Assembly: GCA_049644285.1 (NCBI GenBank)
Contig: JBARRP010000121.1
Coordinates: forward strand, 1-64,000
Length of the DNA stretch: 64,000 nucleotides
Source: CAVRXT01 sp049644285
GTDB taxonomy: Bacteria; Acidobacteriota; Terriglobia; Acidiferrales; UBA7541
Reading direction: 5' to 3'
Positions within the stretch are counted from its first letter, which is position 1, and each line of letters opens with the position of its first letter. This document shows, in pieces, positions 36,257-45,437 of this stretch. The translations under genes were made by a program, and so were the position numbers. The notes under the pieces are model-generated. The model was not told the origin of the DNA and ran no database searches. It saw nothing but the letters and a program-made list of their open reading frames with translations.

Positions 36257-37389
36257 TGCACGCGCGCGTGGAACGCACGCCGCTCGCCGAACTCCTCGCC
36301 GAACGCATTCGCTTGCACGGCCCGATCACCTTCGCGGACTACATGGAATCCTGCCTCTACCATCCTGAGTACGGCTACTATAGCCGCGCGGATCATGCTT
36401 ATCGCCGCGACTACTACACGAACGTCGATGTTCGACCGATCTTCGGGCGTCTTCTCGCGCGCCAGCTCCACGAGATTTGGGCCGTGATGGGCAAGCCTGC
36501 GCCATTCGGCCTGGTCGAAGCCGGCGCGGGCAATGGCGACCTGGCCCGCCAAGTTCTGGATTTCCTCAGCGAATCCTTTAGAGATTTCTATTTAGTGCTC
36601 GACTACTCCGCCGTTGAGATGTCTCCCACGCGCCGAGCAGCGCACTCGCTGACGCTGACGCGACACTTGACCGAAGGTCGAGCGCAATCGGTCGCAGAAC
36701 TCCCCACCAACATTGCGGCCGGTTGTATCTTCTCGAACGAGCTTCTCGACGCCCTGCCGGTGCATCGCGTCGTCCAAGACCGCGATGGCCTGCGCGAAAT
36801 CTACGTTGACTTCGCAGGCGGCCGATTCTGCGAACAGGTGGGCCCGGTTTCCACACCGCAGGTGCACGACTATTTTTTCAAGCAGAAGATTACTCTGGCC
36901 GCGGGCCAGCAGGCAGAGGCGGGGCTTGCTGCTTGCCGGTGGATTAGCGAAGCGGGGCAGCGGTTGGGACGCGGAATCATCCTCACAATCGACTATGGCC
37001 GCGAGGCGCGAGAGCTCTACGACGAGCGGCACATGCGCGGCACTCTACTCGCCTACACGCGCCATCGCGCGAGTGAAGACTTCTATAACGCTCCCGGAGA
37101 ACAGGATTTGACCGCCCACGTAAGTTTCACCGCTCTGGACATCTGGGGCCGGCGCAGCGGGCTCGACCGCACCGGACTAACTTCACAAAGCAATTTTCTT
37201 TTAGCAATCGCCCGCATGACCGCTTTCACCGATCTCGAACGCGAGGACGCAAGCGAAGCGGAAAAGCTGCGCGCGCGCCTCCTCTTCAAGACCCTGATCC
37301 ATCCCGAAGGCATGGGCGAGACGTTCCATGTCTTCGCGCAACACAAAGGCATCGAACGCCCGGCACTCATGGGCCTTGAATCGCTGTAG
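36256..37389 (+). CDS. NDUFAF7/MidA-like SAM-dependent methyltransferase
   Basis: The roughly 377-residue protein belongs to the class-I methyltransferase family of mitochondrial NDUFAF7, which dimethylates an arginine of a complex I subunit. Recognised segments are ITFADYMESCLYHPEYGYYS, the SAM-binding loop VEAGAGNGDLARQVLD, the family hallmark SNELLDALPVHRV, and LTIDYGREARELY with TLLAYTRHRASEDFY. The start at ATG 36256 overlaps the previous stop (TGATG). The bacterial targets are unknown and no complex I genes are in the window. Confidence 0.88.
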   Translation: MHARVERTPLAELLAERIRLHGPITFADYMESCLYHPEYGYYSRADHAYRRDYYTNVDVRPIFGRLLARQLHEIWAVMGKPAPFGLVEAGAGNGDLARQVLDFLSESFRDFYLVLDYSAVEMSPTRRAAHSLTLTRHLTEGRAQSVAELPTNIAAGCIFSNELLDALPVHRVVQDRDGLREIYVDFAGGRFCEQVGPVSTPQVHDYFFKQKITLAAGQQAEAGLAACRWISEAGQRLGRGIILTIDYGREARELYDERHMRGTLLAYTRHRASEDFYNAPGEQDLTAHVSFTALDIWGRRSGLDRTGLTSQSNFLLAIARMTAFTDLEREDASEAEKLRARLLFKTLIHPEGMGETFHVFAQHKGIERPALMGLESL

Positions 37390-37454
37390 CTGTGCCGCCG
37401 AACTGTCTTGCCGGAATTTGAATTTCGATAGCGCCAGACGGAACATCCTCGGTT

Positions 37455-37491
37455 GAGATTCTTCGTGCGCCTCAGCGGACTCAGAATGACA
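37455..37491 (-). repeat. Third copy of the TCATTCTGAGCG element
   Basis: A compact version of the inverted-repeat element seen at 40796-40901, with GAGATTCTTCG on the left and CTCAGAATGACA on the right separated by 14 nt. It sits in the short gap between the convergent methyltransferase and M1-like genes. Confidence 0.6.
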
Positions 37492-37509
37492 GTCCTGATT
37501 CTTCGACGA

Positions 37510-39573
37510 CTATTTAGACGGGGTCTTGCTCTCCGGCTGGGAAGTGGACTCGGCGGAGAAGGGTTTCTGCAAGTATTTCGCGGCTTCGGTCTGAGCGCCC
37601 GCGGTATCGTCCTTCAGCTGTTCCGCCCGCTGGTATTCGTTGACGGCGCGTTCCCGCTGCCCCGTCACATCGAAAATCTTGCCCAGGTAAATATGGCTCC
37701 AGACCTCGATCCACTTGGGATCGAGATCCCCATCGAGCGCGCTCCGGAACGCATTCGCCGAGGCCTGATAATTCTTCTGAAAGAACATAGCCTCGCCCAT
37801 GCGGAAGTGTGCGAGCGAATTCGTCGCCTGGACGTCGAGCGCGTGCTGGTATTCCTGAATCGCTTCGTAATACTTGCCATCCGCCGCAAGCCCCTCGCCG
37901 CGCGCCACGCCGGCGCGGACGCGCAGCTTCGGGCTGGACTTCAAGATGTTGTTATTCGGGTCGAGCGTGACGCCATTCGCCTTGGGCCGTCCGAAGGTGT
38001 CGATGGAGAATTCGGACGCCGTGCCGGTCACACTGATGGTCTTGTACTCAGGATTCCCCTCGGTATCCACGCGAACTTCGACAGGCATCTGGAAGGTTTC
38101 CAGGTCCTGCGATACTTTGCCGACGACTTTGAATCCCTTCTTGACCCGGTACACGATGTAGTCGAGTTTGAATTCCGGAATCCCCGTCGAATTCAGCCAC
38201 TGGCTGAAAAATGAAACCAGGTTGATAGCGGGCTTCCCAGCCGCCGCGGCCGGCTTTTTCGCCTCCGCCATTTTTTCGAAATCATCGACGCGCGCGGTCT
38301 TACCGGAATATTTCGCATAGAAGTCATGCAGCAGAGAATGAAACGCGTCATTCCCCATCTCCGCGCGCAGCATGTGAAAAGCCATCGCGCCTTTGTCGAC
38401 AACGACCGACCGATACGAATCCGAATAAGGTTGCAACCTCTGGGCCTGCGCGATCGGCGCGTCGCTTTCATACATCAGCGCGCCCACCGCAAAATCCTCG
38501 AGCGCATGGTTCAACCCCGGACTGCCCTCATCTTGCTCAAGGTATAGCGCCTGCGAGTAGCGCGAGAGCCCGTCCGTCAGCCATACGTCCGAAGGGGACG
38601 CCGGCAGAACCGCGCCTCCCCACCACTGCGAGGCCACAAGCTGCGCGAGCATTCCGGTGCTGGGTTTCGCCGTCCACATTCGCGCGCTTACGAGCAACAA
38701 TCCGGGCGCGGCGAAGGATGGCAGCGAGCCGTCCGCTAATTGCGCCACCGTCAAATTCGGGTTCTGCAGAGGCCCGAACTGATCGGAAAAAGAATTCACG
38801 ATGTGAACAACTTCGGTACCATACGCCGTTGCCGTCGAGCCGGCCGCCGGCGGGGCAAATACAGGGATCGTCAGTCCCTCGACCTTCGCCGGTGTGAACT
38901 GCAGGTTGCCCGCAACAAATGTTCCCACTGCTTCGGGACGCTCGCAACGAAAGGTATAGGCAAGCTGTCCCGGCGGCACAGGGTTGGGTGTTTCGGATTT
39001 GCCGGTTCCCGTCACCGCGAAAGTGTCGGGGACGATGATCTTGAAATTGCCCGTGTAGCGATTCGAGGGATAATTGGTTAGCGGAAACCACCGCGCCGGC
39101 AGCAGCAAGTAGGCCGAAGCCTTCTCGACGGAGGCGAAACGCACGCCCTTTGTCGGGCTGTCGTCCTCGCTCGAGATCGGCCCACCGTAATCGAACGTTA
39201 GCGCCACCTCTTTGCCCGGCGCCACCGCTTCCGGAAGGTTGACCTTCAGCAGGAGTGGCGCATTGGCGTCCCGGTCGAATTGAACCGTCTGCCCGTTGGC
39301 CGTCTTTATGGAGTTCACGCGGAGGTCTTCGTGGAGCTCAACGACAAGCTCGCGCGACGCTGCGTCAGCGACGAAATTGACCTTGGCGCGCGAAGTAATG
39401 GTCTGGTCCGACGGGTGCAGCGCTGTTTCCACCTCGTAATGGATCGCGTGAAAAGCAAAAGTTTTCAGGGTCGGGGACTGGGCCCGCGCGATTCCGGCAG
39501 CCACTAAGATCAGCGCGGCAGTCTGGATAATCACCAACTTCCGCAAGTACGTTCCTTTCGTTCCGTCAGCCAT
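37510..39573 (-). CDS. M1-aminopeptidase-like protein lacking the zinc motif, with C-terminal TPR
   Basis: The roughly 687-residue exported protein has a signal peptide (LVIIQTAALILVAAGIARA). Its N-terminal beta domain and central helical domain have the layout of M1 metallopeptidases. Where active enzymes have HEIAHQWFG and then WLNEGFA, this one has QLVASQWWGG (about 311-320) and VWLTDGLS, so both zinc histidines and both key glutamates are gone. A C-terminal TPR block (YYEAIQEYQHALDVQATNS, YQASANAFRSALDGDL) and a Pro/Ser tail follow. It should be a binding protein rather than a peptidase. The start may instead be TTG 39546, which has AAAGGA placed well. It lies 56 bp after lpxB. Confidence 0.8.
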   Translation of the reverse strand: MADGTKGTYLRKLVIIQTAALILVAAGIARAQSPTLKTFAFHAIHYEVETALHPSDQTITSRAKVNFVADAASRELVVELHEDLRVNSIKTANGQTVQFDRDANAPLLLKVNLPEAVAPGKEVALTFDYGGPISSEDDSPTKGVRFASVEKASAYLLLPARWFPLTNYPSNRYTGNFKIIVPDTFAVTGTGKSETPNPVPPGQLAYTFRCERPEAVGTFVAGNLQFTPAKVEGLTIPVFAPPAAGSTATAYGTEVVHIVNSFSDQFGPLQNPNLTVAQLADGSLPSFAAPGLLLVSARMWTAKPSTGMLAQLVASQWWGGAVLPASPSDVWLTDGLSRYSQALYLEQDEGSPGLNHALEDFAVGALMYESDAPIAQAQRLQPYSDSYRSVVVDKGAMAFHMLRAEMGNDAFHSLLHDFYAKYSGKTARVDDFEKMAEAKKPAAAAGKPAINLVSFFSQWLNSTGIPEFKLDYIVYRVKKGFKVVGKVSQDLETFQMPVEVRVDTEGNPEYKTISVTGTASEFSIDTFGRPKANGVTLDPNNNILKSSPKLRVRAGVARGEGLAADGKYYEAIQEYQHALDVQATNSLAHFRMGEAMFFQKNYQASANAFRSALDGDLDPKWIEVWSHIYLGKIFDVTGQRERAVNEYQRAEQLKDDTAGAQTEAAKYLQKPFSAESTSQPESKTPSK

Positions 39574-39629
39574 AATGGTCGCTTCATTAAGATACCAGAC
39601 AACCTCGCGCAGTTGCCCGACGTTTTGGC

Positions 39630-40754
39630 TCACAGCATTCGAGCGATCACCTCTGCGGCGCGCTCAATCGCTCCTCCAGGGCCGAGCTTCTGTCGCACTT
39701 CCGCGAGACCTGAGCGCACATCCTGTCGCGCCGCTTCCGACTCCAGCAGCCGCCGGGTCTCCGTTTCAACCGCCGCGGGCGTGAATCGATCCTGGACCAA
39801 TTCGGGCACAATCTGCTTCCCTGCAATTAGATTCACCATACCGACAAAAGGTATATGCAACATGAATCGAAGGATCAGGCCGGTCATGGTCGAAACGCGA
39901 TACACGACCACGATTGGCGTTCCCAGGAGCGCTGCTTCCACCGTGGCCGTTCCGCTCGAAACGATCGCGCAGTCGGACGCGGCAAGCGCGTTGTAGGTTT
40001 CTCCTTGGACGACTTTCACCGGAAGCCCACTGGCGGCACACAGCGCCGACGCGGCGGCGGCGACTCCGGGAGTCGCCGCCAGCACGATTTGCGGAGCCAC
40101 GTCGTGCGCAAGCCGCTTGCACGCTTCCAGCAAGATCGGCAAGTGGCGCTTGATTTCTCCAAGGCGGCTTCCGGGAAGGAGCATGAGAATCAGCCGGCGC
40201 GGATCGAGCCCATGCCGCGCCGTGAATTCCTCGCGGGACATCGTCGGGCGCACCACGTCCACAAGTGGATGCCCCACAAAGTCAACGGGAACGCCCGCGT
40301 CGCGGTAGATTTTTTCCTCGAACGGAATGATCACCAGGATGCGCTCCACCAGCCGCTTGATGGTCTTTACGCGCCCTCGACGCCAGGCCCACACCTGCGG
40401 TCCGATGAAATAAATAATCGGGACACCCTGTTTCCGCAACCGGCGGCCCAGACCAAGATTGAATCCCGGCGAGTCCACCAGAATGGCTAGTTTTGGCAAG
40501 CGCCGCGCTGCTTCCTTCTCCATCGCTCGCCAGTTCCTCCACACCACCGGCAGCTTTTCGATCACCTCCGTGATTCCGACGACGCTCATCGTGTGGTAGT
40601 CCGCGACAACGTCCACGCCCGCTTCGCGCATCCGTTCGCCGCCGAGGCCGAAGAGTTCCGCGCCGGTGCGCGCTTTCAAAACCCTGGCCAGCCTTGCGGC
40701 GTACATTTCGCCGGAAGCCTCTCCTGCAGAGATCAGGATTTTGGGTTGATCCAT
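39630..40754 (-). CDS. lpxB: Lipid-A-disaccharide synthase
   Basis: The 374-residue glycosyltransferase condenses UDP-2,3-diacylglucosamine with lipid X in lipid A synthesis at the inner membrane. Recognised segments: ILISAGEASGEMYAARL at the N-terminus, ELFGLGGERM, IYFIGPQVWAWRRGRV, FEEKIYRDAGVPVDFVGHPL, LLPGSRLGEIKRHLP and SSGTATVEAALLGTPIVVVY. These are the family hallmarks, and length is normal. ATG 40754 starts directly at the conserved N-terminus. The usual lpxA/fabZ neighbours are absent; an ABC exporter pair lies upstream instead. Confidence 0.95.
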   Translation of the reverse strand: MDQPKILISAGEASGEMYAARLARVLKARTGAELFGLGGERMREAGVDVVADYHTMSVVGITEVIEKLPVVWRNWRAMEKEAARRLPKLAILVDSPGFNLGLGRRLRKQGVPIIYFIGPQVWAWRRGRVKTIKRLVERILVIIPFEEKIYRDAGVPVDFVGHPLVDVVRPTMSREEFTARHGLDPRRLILMLLPGSRLGEIKRHLPILLEACKRLAHDVAPQIVLAATPGVAAAASALCAASGLPVKVVQGETYNALAASDCAIVSSGTATVEAALLGTPIVVVYRVSTMTGLILRFMLHIPFVGMVNLIAGKQIVPELVQDRFTPAAVETETRRLLESEAARQDVRSGLAEVRQKLGPGGAIERAAEVIARML

Positions 40755-40795
40755 TACACGCTGTCGCCCACATCTCACCTCGTGCGCCATACCAT

Positions 40796-40901
40796 GTCAT
40801 TCTGAGCGGAGCGAAGAATCTCTACCACAGGAACTTGGCGCTAAACGATGGATTAAGCCAAGCATCGGGCGGGCGAGATCCTTCGCTGCGCTCAGGATGA
40901 C
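40796..40901. repeat. MITE/BIME-like element with terminal inverted repeats
   Basis: TGTCATTCTGAGCGGAGCGA at 40796 and its near-perfect inverted copy ending in CTCAGGATGACA at 40901 flank about 52 nt. The whole unit is 106 bp and sits between the ABC transporter and lpxB genes. It has the form of a palindromic non-autonomous repeat; a shorter relative is at 37455-37491. Confidence 0.75.
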
Positions 40902-40966
40902 AACCTGCCGTGCGGGATTTTGTTTCGGCGCTGAAGCCACGTTTTCGCGAGATAGCTCGATAGCTC

Positions 40967-42847
40967 TTAGTCATCGGCAGGCAATGGCTGCTTTGCGATG
41001 GCGGCGGCTCCGCCGGGCAGGGCAAAGCGCAGCTCCTGGTCCTTGTACTGGAGCTGATACAGGCGGAAATAAATCCCGCGCTGCGCCAACAGCTCTTGGT
41101 GCGAGCCTTGTTCCCGCAAGCGTCCCTTGTGGAAGACGAGAATGCGGTCGGCATGCTGGATGGTGCTCAGGCGATGAGCAATGACGAGAGCGGTGCGGCC
41201 CTCGAGCAAGCGGTCGAGCGCTTCGCGGATCAGGATCTCGGTTTTCGTGTCGACGCTCGACGTGGCCTCGTCGAGAATTAGGAATTTCGGATTGTGAGCC
41301 AGGGCCCGAGCGAAGCTGACGAGTTGCCGCTGGCCCACGGAAAGTGTCGCGCCGCGTTCCGTCACCATCGAGGCCACGCCTTCCGGCAGCGACTCGACGT
41401 ACGGCCCCAGTCCCACCTCGGCCAGCGCCCGCTCGACAGTGGCGCGCTCGATGCCTTGGGTGCCAAGCCGCACATTCGACTCCAGCGTACCCGTGAACAG
41501 GAACGGGTCCTGCAAGACGATTCCGAAGAACCGTCTCAGGTCCTGCACATTCAATTCGCGAATGTCGACGCCATCGAGGAGAATCTGCCCGCGCTGGATG
41601 TCGTAGAACCGCAGCAGGAGCTGAATCAGAGTCGTTTTGCCGGCGCCGGTATGGCCCACGATCGCGATCGTCTGGTGCGACTCAACGCGGAAGGAAACGT
41701 CCCGGAGAACCCAATCCTCATCCGAAGGATTCGGTCCGCCTCGATAGGCGAACCAGACATTGCGGAATTCTATTTCCCCGCGCGGCTCGGCAAGGGACCG
41801 CAACTCGTTTCCCGAGGCTGCTGGGATCGCTTCGTCCAGCAGCTTGAAGATTCGCTCCGACGCCGCCATTGCGGTTTGCAGGATATTGAATTTATCGCTC
41901 AAGTCCTGGATCGGCCGGAAAAATCGCTGCGCGTACATCATGAACATGATCAGGACACCCACTTGAATACTGCCGCCGATCACTTTCAGGCCGCCGACCC
42001 AATAGAGCAGCGCGATCGCCGCGACGCTTAGGAATTCCACTCCCGGATAAAAAAACGCAAAGGCGTTGATGGCGTCTTTATAGGCCACCATGTGCACGCG
42101 ATTCAGCTCCGCGAATTGTTCCCGCGCCTTCCGCTCGCGGTTGAAAAGCTGCACGACAGACATTCCGGTGATGTGTTCCTGAAGAAAGGCGTTGATTCTT
42201 GCTATGGCGGTGCGAATCCGCCGGTTGGCGTCACGAACCTTCGCCCGGAACACAAGGGTCAGGAGAATCATCAACGGAAGTGTGGAAAGGGCCGCCATCG
42301 CCAGGCGCCAGTTCAGATGGAACAGCCAGATCACAAATGCAAGCAGCAGGAACGCATCATTTAGCATGGCGACAACGCCGGCCGCAAAGAGATCATTCAA
42401 CGCATCCACGTCCGTAGTCACGCGCGTCACGAGACGTCCTACCGGGCTCTTGTCATAAAAGCCCATCGGCAGGCGTTGCAAATGGTCGAAGATTTCCTCG
42501 CGCAGGTCGTGCATCGTTTCCTGGCCGACCTTCTGCATCACCCGCACTTGCAAATATTGGAACGCGAAACCCAGGGTCAACGCCGCGACGTAGGCGATGG
42601 AAATCCACACCAGTGCGTGCAGGCCCATCCCCAAGGGAATCTGGCCGTGCGTCACGGGCAGGATGAAATTGTCGGTGGCGATCTGGAAAAGCTTGGGGCC
42701 TACGAATTCCAGCGGTGTGACCGCCAGCGTCAGCGCCAATGCAAAGAATACCTCCCAGCGGTAGGGTCGCAAGTACCCCAGCAGCCGCCGGGTCAAGTGC
42801 GAGTCGTAAATCTTTCCTAATGCCTCTTCTTCGCGCTGATCGCTCAT
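40967..42847 (-). CDS. ABC exporter half-transporter (canonical Walker B subunit)
   Basis: The 626-residue half-exporter has an N-terminal six-helix transmembrane domain (about 20-320, e.g. VFFALALTLAVTPLEFVGP) and a C-terminal ATPase. Motifs: Walker A GHTGAGKTT, signature LSVGQRQ (not LSGGQ), Walker B FLILDEATSSVD with the catalytic Glu, and H-loop IAHRLS. Its start overlaps the stop of the partner gene (ATGA), so the two are made together as a heterodimer of the BmrCD/TmrAB kind. Substrate is unknown; proximity to lpxB makes lipid or drug export plausible but unproven. Confidence 0.9.
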   Translation of the reverse strand: MSDQREEEALGKIYDSHLTRRLLGYLRPYRWEVFFALALTLAVTPLEFVGPKLFQIATDNFILPVTHGQIPLGMGLHALVWISIAYVAALTLGFAFQYLQVRVMQKVGQETMHDLREEIFDHLQRLPMGFYDKSPVGRLVTRVTTDVDALNDLFAAGVVAMLNDAFLLLAFVIWLFHLNWRLAMAALSTLPLMILLTLVFRAKVRDANRRIRTAIARINAFLQEHITGMSVVQLFNRERKAREQFAELNRVHMVAYKDAINAFAFFYPGVEFLSVAAIALLYWVGGLKVIGGSIQVGVLIMFMMYAQRFFRPIQDLSDKFNILQTAMAASERIFKLLDEAIPAASGNELRSLAEPRGEIEFRNVWFAYRGGPNPSDEDWVLRDVSFRVESHQTIAIVGHTGAGKTTLIQLLLRFYDIQRGQILLDGVDIRELNVQDLRRFFGIVLQDPFLFTGTLESNVRLGTQGIERATVERALAEVGLGPYVESLPEGVASMVTERGATLSVGQRQLVSFARALAHNPKFLILDEATSSVDTKTEILIREALDRLLEGRTALVIAHRLSTIQHADRILVFHKGRLREQGSHQELLAQRGIYFRLYQLQYKDQELRFALPGGAAAIAKQPLPADD

Positions 42848-44808
42848 GCTTTTTCGAGCTCTTCTTCCAGAAGCTGTTTCTGGTAAAGGTCCGCGTAGTA
42901 TCCGCCGAGCGCCAACAGCTCGTCGTGCGTCCCGCGCTCGACGATGCGGCCCCCGCTCAGGACCACGATCTGGTCGGCGTGGCGAACCGTCGAAACGCGA
43001 TGCGAGACCACAATGGTCGTCCGCTGCCGCATGATGTCGCGCAGCCGTCGCAGGATGCGCTCCTCGGTTTCAGTATCCACGCTCGAAAGCGCATCGTCGA
43101 GGATGAGAATCTTCGGATCGCGGATCACCGCGCGAGCCAGCGCCGTCCGCTGTTTTTGTCCCCCGGAAAGCGTGATTCCGCGCTCGCCGACCATCGTGTC
43201 GTAGCACATGGGAAAGCCCTCGATATCGCCGGCGAGGCTCGCGATCTCCGCCGCTGCCGCGACATCTTCCGGCCGCGCTGATGGCGCGCCCAGGGCGATG
43301 TTTTCGCAAAGGGTCTCGCTGAATAGAAAGGTATCCTGCGGGACGAATCCGATCCATTGCCGCAATCGCGCCAGCGGCCATTCGCTTATCGAGCGCCCAT
43401 CGAGGAGCAATGTTCCGGGCGGCGCTTCCCAAAGCCTCGCCATCAGCGCTGCGAGCGTGGATTTGCCGCTCCCCGTTGGTCCCACAACCGCGAGCGTCGT
43501 TCCCGCAGGAACCCGTAGCGAGATATCTTCCAGCACCGGAGCCGTCGGCTTGCCATTTCCGGCCGTCGGGTAGGTGAATGTCAGGTTGCGGAATTCGATT
43601 TCGCCGCGGAGGTCCGTTTTTGACGTGGCCGCCACAGCACGGAAGCCGTCCGAGCCATCCCCATCCTTTCGGCTGGCTACGACGCCCGGCGGGCTGGCCT
43701 GATCGATCGATTCGTCTTGAATCCGTGGCTGACTATCCAAAATGTAGTTGAGGCGGCCCATCGACGCCGCGCCCCGCTGGAAAATGTTCGTCACCCAGCC
43801 CAGCGCCACCATCGGAAAGATCAACAGGACCATGTAGGAGTAGTAGCTGCTGAATGCGCCATAGGAAATCCGCCCTTGCATCACCAGCCGTCCGCCTTCC
43901 CAGAGCACGATCAGAAAGGTCAAGCCGATCAATGCCTGGAGCAGGGGAAAGAACATGCTCCAGGCCCCGATCAATTTCACGTTTCGCGTCACGTAGTCCT
44001 GGTTTGCTTCATTGAAGCTCCGCGCTTCCGCCTCCTCTTGCGCATACGCGCGCACCACTCGCACGCCCGCCAAGTTTTCCTGCGCCTTCGCTGAAAGCGT
44101 AGCCAGCGCCGCCTGGATCACCTCCGACAAACGATGAATGATCTCCCCGAAGTACCGCATCGAAATCGCCACCAGCGGGACCGGCAGCAGCACCCAGAAT
44201 GTGAGACTGGGCGATATCGCCACCATCACGACGATCGCCAGAATCAGCGTCGTCAAGGTCGTCGCGCTGTACATGATTCCCGGTCCGAGGACCATCCGGA
44301 CGGCATTCAGATCGTTTGTCGCGCGCGACATCAGCTCGCCGGTGCGGTTGCGAACGTAAAACTCGGGCTCGAGTTCGAGCAGCTTGGCTAACAAATCGTT
44401 GCGTAGGTCATATTCGATGTCCCGGGAAACTCCGATCAGAATCCACCGGGTCCAAAACGAGAACGCTCCTTTTACTGCCACGATTCCGACCAACACAAGG
44501 CAGTAAACGACGAGTGCGTGGCGGCTCGAGGGTTGATAGAACGAAAAAAGCGGCGCGAGCCATCCTCGCAGAGTCCCCGAAAGATTCCGAAAGGGAACCG
44601 GCGAGCCAACCAGCAAGTCCGAGATTACTCCGATGACGAGAGGGGCGAGGTTGCCAACGAGCCCCATCAGCACGAGCGTCAGCAGCCCCAGCGCGGTCAT
44701 GCCCTTGTAGCGCATCACGTACGGCAAGAGCCGCTTCAGATGCTGCCAGCCGGAAACCTGCGGCGGAGCCGGCTTCCTCGCTACCATCGTTTGTGATGTG
44801 GCGCTCAT
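42844..44808 (-). CDS. ABC exporter half-transporter (degenerate Walker B subunit)
   Basis: The 654-residue partner subunit has a transmembrane domain (about 30-340) and an ATPase with Walker A GPTGSGKST, canonical signature LSGGQKQ, Walker B ILILDDALSSVD and H-loop VSHRVS. The Walker B catalytic glutamate is replaced by Asp. Combined with the partner's LSVGQ signature this puts both defects in the same nucleotide site, as in asymmetric heterodimeric exporters. The start overlaps the lipoprotein stop (ATGA) and the stop overlaps the partner start, making a tightly coupled operon. Confidence 0.9.
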   Translation of the reverse strand: MSATSQTMVARKPAPPQVSGWQHLKRLLPYVMRYKGMTALGLLTLVLMGLVGNLAPLVIGVISDLLVGSPVPFRNLSGTLRGWLAPLFSFYQPSSRHALVVYCLVLVGIVAVKGAFSFWTRWILIGVSRDIEYDLRNDLLAKLLELEPEFYVRNRTGELMSRATNDLNAVRMVLGPGIMYSATTLTTLILAIVVMVAISPSLTFWVLLPVPLVAISMRYFGEIIHRLSEVIQAALATLSAKAQENLAGVRVVRAYAQEEAEARSFNEANQDYVTRNVKLIGAWSMFFPLLQALIGLTFLIVLWEGGRLVMQGRISYGAFSSYYSYMVLLIFPMVALGWVTNIFQRGAASMGRLNYILDSQPRIQDESIDQASPPGVVASRKDGDGSDGFRAVAATSKTDLRGEIEFRNLTFTYPTAGNGKPTAPVLEDISLRVPAGTTLAVVGPTGSGKSTLAALMARLWEAPPGTLLLDGRSISEWPLARLRQWIGFVPQDTFLFSETLCENIALGAPSARPEDVAAAAEIASLAGDIEGFPMCYDTMVGERGITLSGGQKQRTALARAVIRDPKILILDDALSSVDTETEERILRRLRDIMRQRTTIVVSHRVSTVRHADQIVVLSGGRIVERGTHDELLALGGYYADLYQKQLLEEELEKA

Positions 44809-45437
44809 TTTCTTCTAAGGTTCATCTCCGGCGTTTCGAGCGCGGGTGTTTCGCCCTGGAACTGCTGATACGTTCGATCGAGCGACTGGTAACGCTTCAC
44901 CTTTGGGTTCCAACGCACGCCAATCATTTGGACATAACCTCCCGCCGGTTTCTCGAGCGGCGTGAAGTACATCACCAAACCAGTATCCTCGTGCTGTTCA
45001 TATTGCAACCGCCAGCCGTTCACCCCAGCCAGCGGCGTGCCTTCCAGAAATCCATTCGTGTTCTTCAAATGCTCGTCGCACAGGAAAACCTGTTTCCAAT
45101 TGCCTCCGTCGTTTTCAACCACCACTGCGCGTGTCAAAAGTATTCCCGGGACGGCGCCCTTCAGCGCCTTCTTCAGCCGATTTATCGCCAGGACTTGTTG
45201 CTTGCCCGTCCGCGTCAAGTCCCCGAATGCCAGCACGTCCGTCTCCGAACCGAGGGCGCTGTCCGCCACCTGCTGAATGTCCGGGGGCACCTCAGGCTCC
45301 GCAGGCTTAGCCGCTTCCTCCGTCTTGGGATTGGACGCGGTTGAGCCCCCGCAGGAAGCAACCGAAAGTGCGATTACCACCACCCCTGCGCCAAAGACGT
45401 TAGCGCACCACCAGGATTTCTTCCAGGCGCGCTTCAA
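44805..45437 (-). CDS. Predicted lipoprotein in the ABC exporter operon
   Basis: The roughly 210-residue protein starts at TTG 45437, supported by AAGGAGAGG 6-8 nt upstream. It has an N-terminal signal with lipobox LSVASC (Cys at about 29), then an Asn/Lys/Glu/Pro linker. The folded part reads DTDVLAFGDLTRTGKQQVLA-like, then VVENDGGNWKQVFLCDEHLK and EQHEDTGLVMYFTPLEKPAG, ending with a Gln/Glu-rich tail. No family was recognised. It overlaps the upstream gene by 38 bp and the downstream ABC gene by 4 bp, suggesting a functional link with the exporter. Confidence 0.7.
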   Translation of the reverse strand: MKRAWKKSWWCANVFGAGVVVIALSVASCGGSTASNPKTEEAAKPAEPEVPPDIQQVADSALGSETDVLAFGDLTRTGKQQVLAINRLKKALKGAVPGILLTRAVVVENDGGNWKQVFLCDEHLKNTNGFLEGTPLAGVNGWRLQYEQHEDTGLVMYFTPLEKPAGGYVQMIGVRWNPKVKRYQSLDRTYQQFQGETPALETPEMNLRRK

